A stretch of DNA of 64,000 nt from assembly GCF_019801465.1 (NCBI RefSeq), contig NZ_JAHVJA010000011.1:62001-126000 (forward strand), written 5' to 3'. The position numbers and the translations under genes are program-made. The notes under the pieces were generated by a model. It was not told the origin of the DNA. It did not search any database and worked only from the letters and a program-made list of their open reading frames with translations. Source of the DNA: Leisingera daeponensis. GTDB lineage: Bacteria > Pseudomonadota > Alphaproteobacteria > Rhodobacterales > Rhodobacteraceae. Positions 43,839 through 52,876 of this stretch are shown in pieces (position 1 is the stretch's first letter; each line of letters begins with the position of its first letter).

Positions 43839-45540
43839 GCCGCTGAGCCGCACTGCCTCCGCGCCCCGCGTCCTGCGCCAGCTGTGCGAGGCGCTGCTCT
43901 GCGAGGGCTGGGCTGCCGCGCTGCAGCTGGACCGCGGCCAGACCGTCAGCTGGTCGCTGCGCCAGACCCGGTTCCGCGCCCGCGGCCGCCGCGGCGCCTT
44001 CGGCCGCTACCGGTTGCAGGAGGGAAGCATCGAGATCCGGGACGGCAGCCGCTGGCGCCCCGCCGCCGCCGCGGACGTGCTGGCGGCGGCCGCGGCCCCC
44101 TCCCCCGCACTGGACATCCTGCGCGCCGACCTCTGCCATACCGAACACCTCAGCGACCTGACCGCGCTGCACATCCCCGCCGCAGCGCGGCGGCACCGTT
44201 TGGGAATCTCGGCGCTGGAAACCGCGCTGCACGAGGGCCACCCCTACCACCCCTGCTTCAAGGCCCGCAGCGGGTTTTCCGATGCCGACCACCTCGCCTA
44301 CGGGCCGGAGGGCGGCGCGGCCTTCCGCCTGACCGGCGTGCTGTTCCACCGGTCGCTGGTGCAGCAGTCCCTGCCCGCGGACAGCTTCTGGGAACAGGAG
44401 CTGGGCACCGCCGAATGGCGCCGCATCGCCGCGCTGGCCGATACACGGGGCACCCCGCTCGGCGCCCACTGCCTGCTGCCCCTGCACCCCTGGCAGCACG
44501 CCAAGCTGCAGGACGATCCGCTGTTCAACGCATGGCGCACCGCAGGCCGGCTGGCAGAAACCGGCCCCATCGGCGAAGCCTACCGCGCCACCCAGTCGGT
44601 GCGCACCCTGATGCGCGCGGGAACCCCTGCCCGCGCCCATGTGAAAACCGCGATGGCGATGCGCAACACGTCCTCGCTGCGCACCCTCGCGCCGGAATCG
44701 GTCGCCGTCGCCCCGGCGGTCTCCCAATGGCTGGCGGCGGTGCTGGACAGCGACCCGCTGTTCGCCAGCCGCTACCCGCTGACCATCCTGCCGGAATACG
44801 CCGCCATCACCGCCGGCCGCGGCACCGCGCTGGACGGGCATCTGGCCGCGATCTGGCGCCAGAGCCCGGAGTCGCTCGGCCTGCCCGCCGGCAGCATGAT
44901 GCCCTTCAACGGCCTCGCCCTGACCGAAACCGACGGCAGGCCGCTGATTGCCCCCTGGATCGAGGCGCACGGGCTGGACGCCTGGCTCGCGCAGCTGATC
45001 GAGGTGGCGGTGCTGCCAATCTGGCACCTGATGGTGGCCCACGGCATCGGGCTGGAGGCGCACGGCCAGAACCTGATCCTGCGCCATGACAACGGCTGGC
45101 CGACAGGCCTCATCGCCCGCGACTTCCATGAAAGCCTGGAGTACGTGCCGGAATTGCTCTCGCGCCCGGACCTCTGCCCGGACCTCGCTCAAATAGATCC
45201 GGCCTACGCGGACGCGCCGCCGGACAAATTCCACCGGATGTCCAGCGCCGAGGAGCTGCGCTGGCTGGTGATGGACACGCTGTTCGTGTTCAACCTCGCC
45301 GACCTCTCCGCCTTGCTGCAGCGCCACTACGGCCTGGCAGAGGCCACTTTCTGGCGGCGGGTCCGCACCAGGCTGGACCGCTACGCCGCCGAGCACGGGA
45401 TGCAGGCCCGCCAGGACTTATTTGCCCCCTTCGCGCCGCAGATCCGCGCCGAAAGCCTGATCACCCGCAAGATCGACCCCGACAGGCCGCAGCACGGCCA
45501 CCTGATCGCCAATGCCCTGGCCACCGCAAAGGATGACTGA
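43825..45540 (+). CDS. asbB: NIS siderophore synthetase AsbB (IucA/IucC family)
   Basis: A 571-residue second IucA/IucC-type synthetase. It carries LHPWQHAKLQ, the HVKTAMAMRNTSSLR segment near residue 271, and GLEAHGQNLILRHDNGWPTGLIARDFHES near residue 410. In the petrobactin pathway, AsbB adds the second spermidine arm to the citrate core. It starts inside asbA and its stop overlaps the region where asbC starts. Both synthetase genes together are a hallmark of petrobactin-type clusters. Confidence 0.9.
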   Translation: MSLHEPLSRTASAPRVLRQLCEALLCEGWAAALQLDRGQTVSWSLRQTRFRARGRRGAFGRYRLQEGSIEIRDGSRWRPAAAADVLAAAAAPSPALDILRADLCHTEHLSDLTALHIPAAARRHRLGISALETALHEGHPYHPCFKARSGFSDADHLAYGPEGGAAFRLTGVLFHRSLVQQSLPADSFWEQELGTAEWRRIAALADTRGTPLGAHCLLPLHPWQHAKLQDDPLFNAWRTAGRLAETGPIGEAYRATQSVRTLMRAGTPARAHVKTAMAMRNTSSLRTLAPESVAVAPAVSQWLAAVLDSDPLFASRYPLTILPEYAAITAGRGTALDGHLAAIWRQSPESLGLPAGSMMPFNGLALTETDGRPLIAPWIEAHGLDAWLAQLIEVAVLPIWHLMVAHGIGLEAHGQNLILRHDNGWPTGLIARDFHESLEYVPELLSRPDLCPDLAQIDPAYADAPPDKFHRMSSAEELRWLVMDTLFVFNLADLSALLQRHYGLAEATFWRRVRTRLDRYAAEHGMQARQDLFAPFAPQIRAESLITRKIDPDRPQHGHLIANALATAKDD

Positions 45541-45544
45541 CGAC

Positions 45545-46777
45545 ATGTTTGTTCTGAACGACACCCCCATCGACCCTTCGGACCTCGCCGCGCGGCTGGA
45601 CCGCGTGCTGATAGACCCTGCCAAGCACCGTTACGGCCTGCACATGCAGAACGCCGGCGCCGCGCTTTCGGCGCTTCTGTACCTGCGGGCGCAGAATGCG
45701 GGCGTCTTCCCGATCCATGCCGGCATCCCGCCCGAAACAGCCCGCGAAATGGCGCAGGCCGCGGGCTGCGACGTGATGCTCAGTGACGGGCTGAAACAGA
45801 CCGCCCTGCCGCAAACCGGCACCGCCCCGCGCGGCGGCGTTCTGGTGCAGATGAGCTCCGGCACCACCGGTGCCGCCAAGGTGATCACGCGCCACTGGGA
45901 CGAAATCGCCGCAGAGGTCGAAAGCTACGCCGCCTTCTTCACCGCCAGCGCCGCGATGACGCCGGTGATCGCCTGCCCCGTCACCCATTCCTACGGGCTG
46001 ATTGCCGGCGTTTTCGTGGCGCTGCACCGCGGCCATATGCCGGTGGTGCTCGACAGCCTGAACCCGAAATACATCCTGCGCCGCCTGCGCGAGACGGATC
46101 AGCCGCTGCTCTACACCTCGCCCGCGATGCTGCACACGCTGGCCCGCCTGCTGCCCGCGGACCAGCGGCTCTATGCCGCCAACACCTCCGGCACCGTGCT
46201 GCCGGAGGCCTGGTTCCAGCTGATCCGCGCCCGCACCACCCATCTGTTCCAGCAGTACGGCTGCTCCGAGGCCGGCTGCGTCGCCATCAACCAGGACCTT
46301 CAGAACCCCTATGACGTCGGCCATCCGCTGCCGCATGCCGCCCTGGCCGCAGGCCGGGACGGCAGCCCGGACGCGGTGCGCATCACCGTCGCCGGACACG
46401 AAATAGACACCGGCGACCTCGGCCATCTGAACGCATCCGGCATGCTGGTGTTCACCGCCCGCGCCGACGACATGATCAACGTGGCGGGCCTCAACGTCTA
46501 TCCGCAGGACGTGGAAAAGGCGGTGATGGCGCTGCCCGGCGTCAGTGACGCCGTCGCCTTCCGCCTGCCCGACCCGCACTCCGGCGCCCGCGCCGGCCTA
46601 TTGTATGCCGGCACCGCAAGTGAAGACACCATCCGCCAGGCCTGCCGCAACGCGCTGGCCGACTACCAGCAGCCCGCCCTGATCAAACACCTCCCCGCCC
46701 TGCCCCGCCAGGCCAACGGCAAGATCAGCCGCCGCGAAGTCTCGGCCCAATACGCACAGGAGGCCGTCCCCGCATGA
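45545..46777 (+). CDS. asbC: 3,4-dihydroxybenzoate-AMP ligase AsbC
   Basis: A 410-residue adenylate-forming enzyme. Core motifs are MSSGTTGAAK (about residue 103), YGCSEAG (about 237), TGDLGHL and the catalytic Lys in NGKISRRE near residue 391. It activates an aryl acid, here expected to be 3,4-dihydroxybenzoate made by AsbF, and loads it on the carrier domain of AsbDE. It is shorter than usual AMP-ligases, as for the AsbC group. Start 45545 has AGGA 11 bases upstream; 45533 overlaps the asbB stop and is possible. Confidence 0.88.
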   Translation: MFVLNDTPIDPSDLAARLDRVLIDPAKHRYGLHMQNAGAALSALLYLRAQNAGVFPIHAGIPPETAREMAQAAGCDVMLSDGLKQTALPQTGTAPRGGVLVQMSSGTTGAAKVITRHWDEIAAEVESYAAFFTASAAMTPVIACPVTHSYGLIAGVFVALHRGHMPVVLDSLNPKYILRRLRETDQPLLYTSPAMLHTLARLLPADQRLYAANTSGTVLPEAWFQLIRARTTHLFQQYGCSEAGCVAINQDLQNPYDVGHPLPHAALAAGRDGSPDAVRITVAGHEIDTGDLGHLNASGMLVFTARADDMINVAGLNVYPQDVEKAVMALPGVSDAVAFRLPDPHSGARAGLLYAGTASEDTIRQACRNALADYQQPALIKHLPALPRQANGKISRREVSAQYAQEAVPA

Positions 46778-48081
46778 CCTACGACAGCATTCTCGAGGCC
46801 ATCCGCCAGACCCTGGCCGGTCCGCTCGCCAATCCGCACATGCAGAACTTCTCCGCGCAGGCGGTGCTGAACGACGACCTGCACGTCGACTCGGTGATCC
46901 TGATCAACCTGATGCTGCATCTGGAAACCGATCACGGCATCGAGATGCCGGAGCGCGAGCTGTCCAAGAGCGATTTCGCCACCGTCGACGGGCTGATCCG
47001 CATGCTGCTGGGCGAGGCCCCTGAAGCCGCCGAAGACACCTCCAACGCCCCCGCCCCCAGCGAAATCACCGTGCATTGCTTCGTCAGCTGCCTCTGCGCC
47101 GCGATCCGCCGCCACGCGCACCTGAACTTCCGCCCGTTCTACTTCGGCACCTGGGACAGCAGCTTTGCGGTGACGCCCGCGATGCAGCTCGCCTACCACA
47201 GCGAGGAGATCACCCAGGACCACTTCGCCGACTGGGTCGAGCGGCTCTACAACATCCCGGTGCGCGAATGGTACGACCACGGCAAATCCAAGGAAGCGAA
47301 CCTGATCCGCTTCGAACAGCTCCTGTCGACCAAATCCGGCGACGAGCAGCTGGTGGTCTTCCTCGACATGTTCCACCTGCCGGAGCGCGAGAACAAGTAC
47401 AACCAGAACCCCTTCCCGCATTATGTCATTATCGAGCTGACAGACGATCCGGATCTCTGGCATCTCTATGACCCGGACTACCGCTGGCGCGGCGACCTGC
47501 CGCGCGAAACCATCCTCAACGCGATGGCGCAGCCCACCGTCGCGGGCGGCTATATCCTGAACAGCGGCCGCGCGCAGGCACCTCGGCCCGCCGACCTGGC
47601 CGCCTATTTCACCGAAACCTTCCGGGGCGGCGACAACCTGCTAACCTCCGCCCTGCGCCGGATCTTCGACTACCACTGCAATCCCGCCCGGCCGCTGGCG
47701 CTGGCGGACCTGGGCCGCGCAGTGCGGGAAATGCCGGTGCTCTCCCTGCGCAAATACGCCTACGAGCACGCCTTTGCCTTCTTCTGGCAGGAGCTGGACA
47801 CGGACTTCGCGGCCTTCGACGCCGAATGCGACCGGGTCGAGGCACTCTGCGAAGGCTTCCGCAGCCTGCACTATCTGGCGGCCCGCATCGCCCATACCGG
47901 CGACCGCTCCATGATCCCCGACCTGTTCGCGGCGCTGGAGGCGCTGGACCAGCTAGAGTTCACCATCAAATCCGCGCTGCACGCCCAGTTTGATGACTGG
48001 CGCGCCGCCAACCTGCCAGCCCAGGCCAATCCTCAGACTTGCCTGCCGGCCAGCCCCCAGCCGCAGGAGGTTCCGGCATGA
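46774..48081 (+). CDS. asbDE: AsbD-AsbE fusion (aryl carrier protein + condensing enzyme)
   Basis: A 435-residue fusion. Residues 1-88 are an aryl carrier domain with the phosphopantetheine-attachment Ser40 in LHVDSVILINLMLHLE. After an acidic Ala/Pro linker (about 83-97), residues 98-420 resemble AsbE, which moves the aryl group to the amine of spermidine. AsbE-like marks include FYFGTWDSSFAVT and EWYDHGKSKEANLIRFEQLL, and LYDPDYRWRGDLPRE. In Bacillus, AsbD and AsbE are separate. The start overlaps asbC (ATGA) and the end overlaps asbF. Fusion was inferred from continuous reading frame and domain order. Confidence 0.85.
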   Translation: MTYDSILEAIRQTLAGPLANPHMQNFSAQAVLNDDLHVDSVILINLMLHLETDHGIEMPERELSKSDFATVDGLIRMLLGEAPEAAEDTSNAPAPSEITVHCFVSCLCAAIRRHAHLNFRPFYFGTWDSSFAVTPAMQLAYHSEEITQDHFADWVERLYNIPVREWYDHGKSKEANLIRFEQLLSTKSGDEQLVVFLDMFHLPERENKYNQNPFPHYVIIELTDDPDLWHLYDPDYRWRGDLPRETILNAMAQPTVAGGYILNSGRAQAPRPADLAAYFTETFRGGDNLLTSALRRIFDYHCNPARPLALADLGRAVREMPVLSLRKYAYEHAFAFFWQELDTDFAAFDAECDRVEALCEGFRSLHYLAARIAHTGDRSMIPDLFAALEALDQLEFTIKSALHAQFDDWRAANLPAQANPQTCLPASPQPQEVPA

Positions 48082-48917
48082 AGATCTCGCTTTGCACCAT
48101 TTCCTTCCGCCATCAGCTGATCGGGCTCAAGGACATTGCCTTCTGGGCCCGCGACAACGGCTTTCAGGGCATCGAGCTCTGGGGCGTTCACGCCCGCAAC
48201 CAGCCGCCGCTGGCGATCCACAACGCCCAGTGGATGGCATCGCACGGGCTGGCGGTGCCGATGATCAGCGACTACCTGCCGCTGCATGACCCGGATCTTC
48301 TGCGCGACCGCACCCTGGCGCTCTGCGCCCAGGCCCGCACCTGGGGGGCGGGCAAGATGCGCACCTTCGCAGGCCAGCAGGCCAGCGCCGCCGCGACGCC
48401 CGACGAGCGCCGCCAGACCATCCGCGCCCTGCGCGAGGCCTGCGTCATCGCCGCCGACCACGGTCTGCGGCTGCTGGTGGAGACCCACCCCGGCACCCTG
48501 GCCGACTCACTGGCCGCCACCTGCGGCCTGATCGACGCCACAAACCACGACTCGCTCGCCATCAACTTCGACGCGCTGCACGTCTGGGAAGGCGGCGACG
48601 ACCCGGTAGAGGCCCGCCGAATCCTTCTGCCCCGCATCGCCCATTACCACCTGAAAAACGTCTCTGCCCGCGACCGGCTGGACGTCTTCGCCCCCGGCAA
48701 TGTCTACAGCGCCGCAGGCAGCCGCGACGGCATGGTGCCGCTGTTCGAAGGCGCCTATGACTACACCCGGCTGCTGGCGGCAATGGCGCAGGACCCCGCC
48801 TGCGAAGCCTCGCTGGAATGGTTCGGGGACGCTGTATTCCAGACCCTGAAAAGCGATAATGCCCAGATCCGCACCCGGATCCGGCAGGCGGTACCCGAGA
48901 CCGCGGAAGCGGTCTGA
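48078..48917 (+). CDS. asbF: 3-dehydroshikimate dehydratase AsbF
   Basis: A 279-residue TIM-barrel xylose-isomerase-like protein, same size as Bacillus AsbF (about 280). The metal and substrate residues are in FQGIELWGVHAR, LVETHPGTLADS (about residue 133), INFDALHVWEGGDD, HYHLKNVSARD (about 188) and EWFGD (about 247). It converts 3-dehydroshikimate to 3,4-dihydroxybenzoate, the catechol cap of petrobactin. The ATG is inside the asbDE stop (ATGA). It ends the operon, followed by a bidirectional hairpin. Confidence 0.9.
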   Translation: MKISLCTISFRHQLIGLKDIAFWARDNGFQGIELWGVHARNQPPLAIHNAQWMASHGLAVPMISDYLPLHDPDLLRDRTLALCAQARTWGAGKMRTFAGQQASAAATPDERRQTIRALREACVIAADHGLRLLVETHPGTLADSLAATCGLIDATNHDSLAINFDALHVWEGGDDPVEARRILLPRIAHYHLKNVSARDRLDVFAPGNVYSAAGSRDGMVPLFEGAYDYTRLLAAMAQDPACEASLEWFGDAVFQTLKSDNAQIRTRIRQAVPETAEAV

Positions 48918-48945
48918 AAACCCGGGAACCCGGTCCTGACAAAAG

Positions 48946-48977
48946 AAACCCGGCACGCCTTCCAGCCTGCCGGGTTT
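48946..48977. terminator. Bidirectional terminator between asbF and exporter
   Basis: A 10-bp perfect stem AAACCCGGCA / TGCCGGGTTT with a 12-base loop lies between two convergent genes. The A-rich left side and T-rich right side (TTTCCTGTTTC) make it a likely intrinsic terminator for both asbF and the exporter gene. Confidence 0.75.
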
Positions 48978-49005
48978 CCTGTTTCTGCATTCCGCCTGTG
49001 CGTCG

Positions 49006-50844
49006 TCACACCGCTTCCGGCACCTGCTCCGCCGCGCCCGCCTGGCGCTGCCACAGCCCGGCATAGACCCCCTGCCGCGCCAGCAGCTCCGCGTGGCTGC
49101 CGTCCTCGGCGATTGCGCCCTCCTGCAGCACCACAATCCGGTCCATCTGCGCAATCGTCGACAGCCGGTGGGCAATCGCGATCACCGTCTTGCCCTGCAT
49201 CACGTCCAGCAGCGTCTTCTGAATCGCTTCCTCCACCGCGCTGTCCAGCGCCGAGGTCGCCTCGTCCAGGATCAGGATCGGCGCGTTCTTCAGGACCACC
49301 CGCGCAATCGCGATCCGCTGCCGCTGGCCGCCCGACAGCGCCACGCCGCGCTCTCCCACATGGGCGTCATAGCCGGTGCGCCCCTGCTGGTCGCGCAAGC
49401 CCATGATGAACTCATGCGCCTCCGCCCGCTTGGCAGCGGCGATCATCTCCGCCTCGGTCGCGCCGGGGTTGCCGTACATGATATTCGCCCGCACCGAGCG
49501 GTGGATCAGCGAGGTGTTCTGCGTCACCACCCCGATCCGGCTGCGCAGGCTCTCTTGCGTCACTTCGCGGATGTCCTGCCCGTCGATCAGAATGCGCCCG
49601 CCCTCCGGGTCGCGGAACCGCAGCAGCAGGTTGATCAGGGTCGATTTCCCGGCCCCCGACGGCCCGGCAATGCCCACCCGCTGGCCCGCCGGGATATGCA
49701 GATCAATGCCGTTCACCCCGCCCTTCGTGTTGCCGTAGTGGTGCCGCAGGCCCTCGATCCGCACCTCGGCGCGGCGCACCTCCAGCGGCTTGGCCTCCGG
49801 CGCATCCGTCACCTCATGCACCGCCGACAAGGACCGCAGCCCCTCGCGGATCACCCCCATGTTCTCAAACAGCCGGATCGTCACCCACAGGATCCAGCCG
49901 CTCATCCCATTGAGGCGGATCGTCAGCGCCGAGGCCGCCGCCACCTCGCCGACGCTGACAGCCCCGCGCATCCACAGCCAGATCGCCGGCGCCACCACGA
50001 TCAGGATCAGCACGCCGTTGATGGCGATGCTGCCGAACGCCAGCCGCGTCATCATCCGCAGGAACCGCTGATAGCGCGTCCGCAGCCGCCGCAGCGCCGA
50101 CAGCGCATAGGCCTGCTCCTGCCCGTCGCGGGCAAACAGCTTCACCGTCTCGATATTGCCATAGGCATCGACGATCCGCCCGGTCGCGGCAGAGCGCGCA
50201 TCGGACCATTTCTCCGCCGTTGCCGCCACGTTCAGCGCGGTGTGGCGGACGTAAACCGCATAAAGCCCGACCCAGGCCACCAGCGGCACCGCCAGCCGCC
50301 AGTCGATCTGCGACAGCACCACCACCGCGCCGATCATGTAGGTGACGGCAAACAGCACTGCCTCGAACAGCATATGCACGCTGTCCTGCACCGCAGGCCC
50401 CATCTGCATCACCCGGTTGCTCAGCCGCCCGGCAAAGTCGTTCTGAAAGAACCCCGCCGACTGGCCCAGCAGGTGCCGGTGCGCCTGCCAGCGCACCTGC
50501 TCCTGCAGGTTCGACGACAGCGTCTGCTCCAGCAGCAGGTGATTGAGCCCGACCAGCGACGGCCGCAGGATCAGCACGCAGAACAGCGCCAGCAGCATCT
50601 CCCGGCCGTGCTGCGCCCAGAACGCCCCGGCCCCGGTCTCCGCCATCAGGTCGACCACCCGGCCGGAATAGAAGATCAGCCCGCTCTCCATCAGCGCCGT
50701 CAGCACTCCGGTGGCAAACATCAGCGGCAGCCATTTGCGGTAGGGCGCCAGCTGCTGCGCCAGATAGGCCCTCAAGGTGGCCCGCGGCGGTGCCTGATGC
50801 ACAGACGCAAAGGGATCGACAAGGTTTTCAAAAGCCCGGAACAT
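49006..50844 (-). CDS. ABC exporter, fused permease-ATPase
   Basis: A 612-residue half-transporter: a six-helix ABC transmembrane domain (about residues 35-330), then an ATPase domain with Walker A GPSGAGKST, signature ALSGGQRQRIAIAR and Walker B ILILDEATSALD. Homodimer expected in the inner membrane. Position opposite asbF suggests it exports the finished siderophore, while petrobactin export in Bacillus uses an unrelated transporter. The ATG at 50844 has GAGAGG upstream in a hairpin-forming 5' region (50853-50882). Confidence 0.88.
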   Translation of the reverse strand: MFRAFENLVDPFASVHQAPPRATLRAYLAQQLAPYRKWLPLMFATGVLTALMESGLIFYSGRVVDLMAETGAGAFWAQHGREMLLALFCVLILRPSLVGLNHLLLEQTLSSNLQEQVRWQAHRHLLGQSAGFFQNDFAGRLSNRVMQMGPAVQDSVHMLFEAVLFAVTYMIGAVVVLSQIDWRLAVPLVAWVGLYAVYVRHTALNVAATAEKWSDARSAATGRIVDAYGNIETVKLFARDGQEQAYALSALRRLRTRYQRFLRMMTRLAFGSIAINGVLILIVVAPAIWLWMRGAVSVGEVAAASALTIRLNGMSGWILWVTIRLFENMGVIREGLRSLSAVHEVTDAPEAKPLEVRRAEVRIEGLRHHYGNTKGGVNGIDLHIPAGQRVGIAGPSGAGKSTLINLLLRFRDPEGGRILIDGQDIREVTQESLRSRIGVVTQNTSLIHRSVRANIMYGNPGATEAEMIAAAKRAEAHEFIMGLRDQQGRTGYDAHVGERGVALSGGQRQRIAIARVVLKNAPILILDEATSALDSAVEEAIQKTLLDVMQGKTVIAIAHRLSTIAQMDRIVVLQEGAIAEDGSHAELLARQGVYAGLWQRQAGAAEQVPEAV

Positions 50845-50852
50845 GAGGAGCC

Positions 50853-50882
50853 TCTCAAGGATTTTCGTGGAACCGCTTGAGA
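50853..50882 (-). promoter_or_regulatory. Inverted repeat overlapping exporter ribosome-binding site
   Basis: The arms TCTCAAG (50853-50859) and CTTGAGA (50876-50882) are perfect 7-bp complements with a 16-base spacer. On the minus strand, the near arm includes part of the exporter's GAGAGG Shine-Dalgarno sequence, so folding would mask it. It may be a translational control hairpin or a protein-binding site. Confidence 0.5.
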
Positions 50883-51110
50883 TGTGGGTTGCCGTATCCG
50901 CCCGCCCGACGCCCCGGAAACCAGAGACTGAATTGGGCAAGGGCGCGGACCATGCCTGCACCGCAGCCCTGCCCTTGTAGGCACCCCGGCCCCGCTTGTC
51001 AGCAGCGAAAATCGCCCCTGCGCCGCAAAAACCGCGCCGGTTTTCTGCTTGCAGCACCGCGGCGAAGCGGTATGGTGCCGAAATCTGAGTAAAAAACTAG
51101 GAATTATGCC

Positions 51111-51404
51111 ATGCTCACCGACACAGGCCGTTTCGAAACCCCGAACGCGTCCAGATACCTGCAGCAGCTCTGCAAGCATTTCGCCCACAAGGTCGCGGTG
51201 GACCACGACGACTCCCGCGGCACAGTGGCGCTGGGAATGGGGCCCGCGACACTCCTCGCCAGCGCCGGTACCCTGACCGCCGAAGTCACCGCGCCGACTG
51301 CCGAAGAGCTGGAGCACGCCCGCCAGATCATCGACAATCACCTCGCCCGCTTCGCCTTCCGCGAAGAATTCGAGGCCATGGACTGGCACTCCGCAGCGGC
51401 GTGA
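51111..51404 (+). CDS. DUF2218 family protein
   Basis: A 97-residue protein with the DUF2218 layout: an N-terminal ASRYLQQLCKHFAHKV helix with His, central strand pair and a C-terminal helix. These proteins are often found next to siderophore genes, and their function is not known. An AGGA sequence precedes the ATG. It is divergent from the exporter and 162 bases before exbB. Small size and charged His-rich surface would fit a metal or heme-related accessory role, but this is speculation. Confidence 0.8.
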   Translation: MLTDTGRFETPNASRYLQQLCKHFAHKVAVDHDDSRGTVALGMGPATLLASAGTLTAEVTAPTAEELEHARQIIDNHLARFAFREEFEAMDWHSAAA

Positions 51405-51418
51405 CCGCCACCAATTCT

Positions 51419-51433
51419 TGACAAAACCAATCA
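51419..51433 (+). promoter_or_regulatory. TGA-N9-TCA iron box-like site at exbB promoter
   Basis: The palindrome-like TGACAAAACCAATCA has the TGA-N9-TCA pattern of the RirA iron-responsive operator. It overlaps a TTGACA -35 hexamer (51418-51423) about 145 bases before exbB. That is the expected position for iron repression. Confidence 0.5.
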
Positions 51434-51566
51434 GTTTTCCTACCCGTGGCCCCGCGTTGGCCGAAAACGCACCCAGCAAGGCACCCCCCGCTCCCTCAGG
51501 GGCCGCCCAGCCATTCCTCAAACCCGCCGCCGCACCTTTGCGGCGCATCTGGCTGGAGACCGGTCC

Positions 51567-52484
51567 ATGACCCTTCGTTTGTCCGCAGCGGCGGCTGCCC
51601 TTCTGCTCCTGGCCCCCTATGCCGCGGCCCAGGACACCCCGGCAGCGCCAGTGCCCGCCATCACCGCCGAAGCGCCTGAAGCCGCTGAAGCCGCACCGCA
51701 GGCGCCTGCGCCCGCCCCCTCGGCCCCGGCCCTCCCGGCGGACGCCGGCAGCCCCGCAGCAGACCCCGCGCCCGCCCCTGCCCCGCAGGCCGCCGCGCAA
51801 CCGGACGCCGCGCAGCCTGTCCTGACGCAAATGGCCGGAGACGCCTCCGCCAAGGCGCTCGCCTTCCTGCGCGACGGCGGCCCCTCGATCTGGGCGATTG
51901 CCGCGCTCTCGGTGATCACCCTGGCGCTGATCCTGTGGAAGATCTGGCGTCTGGCGCTGATCGGCGCCTGGTCGCGCGGCAAGGCCGCCGGCGCGGTCGC
52001 CGCCTTCGAACGCGGCGACCGCGCCGCCGCCCTCGCCATCGTCCAGAACCGGATCGGGGTGCGCTCCAAAGTGGTGACCGCGGCGCTCAACGCCGCCGCC
52101 GCCCTGCCGGAGGACCGCGCCCGCGAGGAAACCGCCCGCGTTGCCAAGCTGCATCTGGCCAGCGCCGCCACCGGCCTCGGCGCGCTGGAGCTGATCGCCA
52201 CCATCGCCCCCCTGCTGGGCCTCCTCGGCACCGTCCTCGGCATGATCGCCGCCTTCCAGGCGCTGCAGGCGGCGGGCTCCAAGGCCGATCCGGCGCTGCT
52301 CGCGGGCGGCATCTGGGAGGCGCTCCTGACCACCGCGGCCGGCATGGCCGTGGCAATTCCCGCCTCCGCCGCGCTAACCTGGTTCGAAGCGGTGATCAGC
52401 CGCATCCGCCGCGACATCGAAGACAGCGCCACCCGCATCTTCGTCGCCCGCCAGCCGGACCAGCTGGCGCTGGCCGCCGAGTAG
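51567..52484 (+). CDS. exbB: ExbB/TolQ family biopolymer transport protein
   Basis: A 305-residue proton channel component. It has an N-terminal signal sequence (about 1-22), a long Ala/Pro-rich periplasmic stretch (about 23-88), then three transmembrane helices. The conserved ATIAPLLGLLGTVLGMIAAFQAL segment is near residues 210-233. It works with ExbD and TonB to transmit proton-motive force to outer-membrane receptors. It is the first of four genes exbB-exbD-exbD-tonB. A TGA-N9-TCA site lies upstream. Confidence 0.92.
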   Translation: MTLRLSAAAAALLLLAPYAAAQDTPAAPVPAITAEAPEAAEAAPQAPAPAPSAPALPADAGSPAADPAPAPAPQAAAQPDAAQPVLTQMAGDASAKALAFLRDGGPSIWAIAALSVITLALILWKIWRLALIGAWSRGKAAGAVAAFERGDRAAALAIVQNRIGVRSKVVTAALNAAAALPEDRAREETARVAKLHLASAATGLGALELIATIAPLLGLLGTVLGMIAAFQALQAAGSKADPALLAGGIWEALLTTAAGMAVAIPASAALTWFEAVISRIRRDIEDSATRIFVARQPDQLALAAE

Positions 52485-52488
52485 CCCG

Positions 52489-52866
52489 ATGCAGCTCGCC
52501 CCCGCCCCCAAACCCCGGCGCAAGCCCAGCCTGACGCCGATGATCGACGTGGTGTTCCTGCTGCTGGTGTTCTTCATGCTGGCCTCCCGCTTCGGCATGG
52601 ACACCGTGCTGCAGCTGCCGCTGGCGGGCCAGGGCGGCAGCTATGACGGCCCGCCGCGGCTGATCGGCATCGGCCCCGGCAACCTGGATGTGAACGGCGT
52701 GCCGGTGGCCGATGCGAATCTCGCGCAGGCGCTGGCGCCGCTGATGAAAACGCCGGCCGACATGCTGATCCTGCGCGGCCGCGACGGCGCCGACCTGCAG
52801 CGCATCACCGATGTCACCGCGCTGCTGCGGCAGGCGGGGCTCAGCAGCGTCGTGCTGGTGGAATGA
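52489..52866 (+). CDS. exbD: ExbD/TolR family protein 1
   Basis: A 125-residue ExbD-type protein. A short cytoplasmic N-terminus is followed by a single transmembrane helix with the functional Asp in LTPMIDVVFLLLVFFML (residue about 20), then a periplasmic domain. It sits in the ExbB complex and passes proton flow to TonB. It begins 4 bases after exbB. A second ExbD follows, so the complex may use two different ExbD subunits. Confidence 0.9.
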   Translation: MQLAPAPKPRRKPSLTPMIDVVFLLLVFFMLASRFGMDTVLQLPLAGQGGSYDGPPRLIGIGPGNLDVNGVPVADANLAQALAPLMKTPADMLILRGRDGADLQRITDVTALLRQAGLSSVVLVE

Positions 52867-52876
52867 GGACGCGCCG

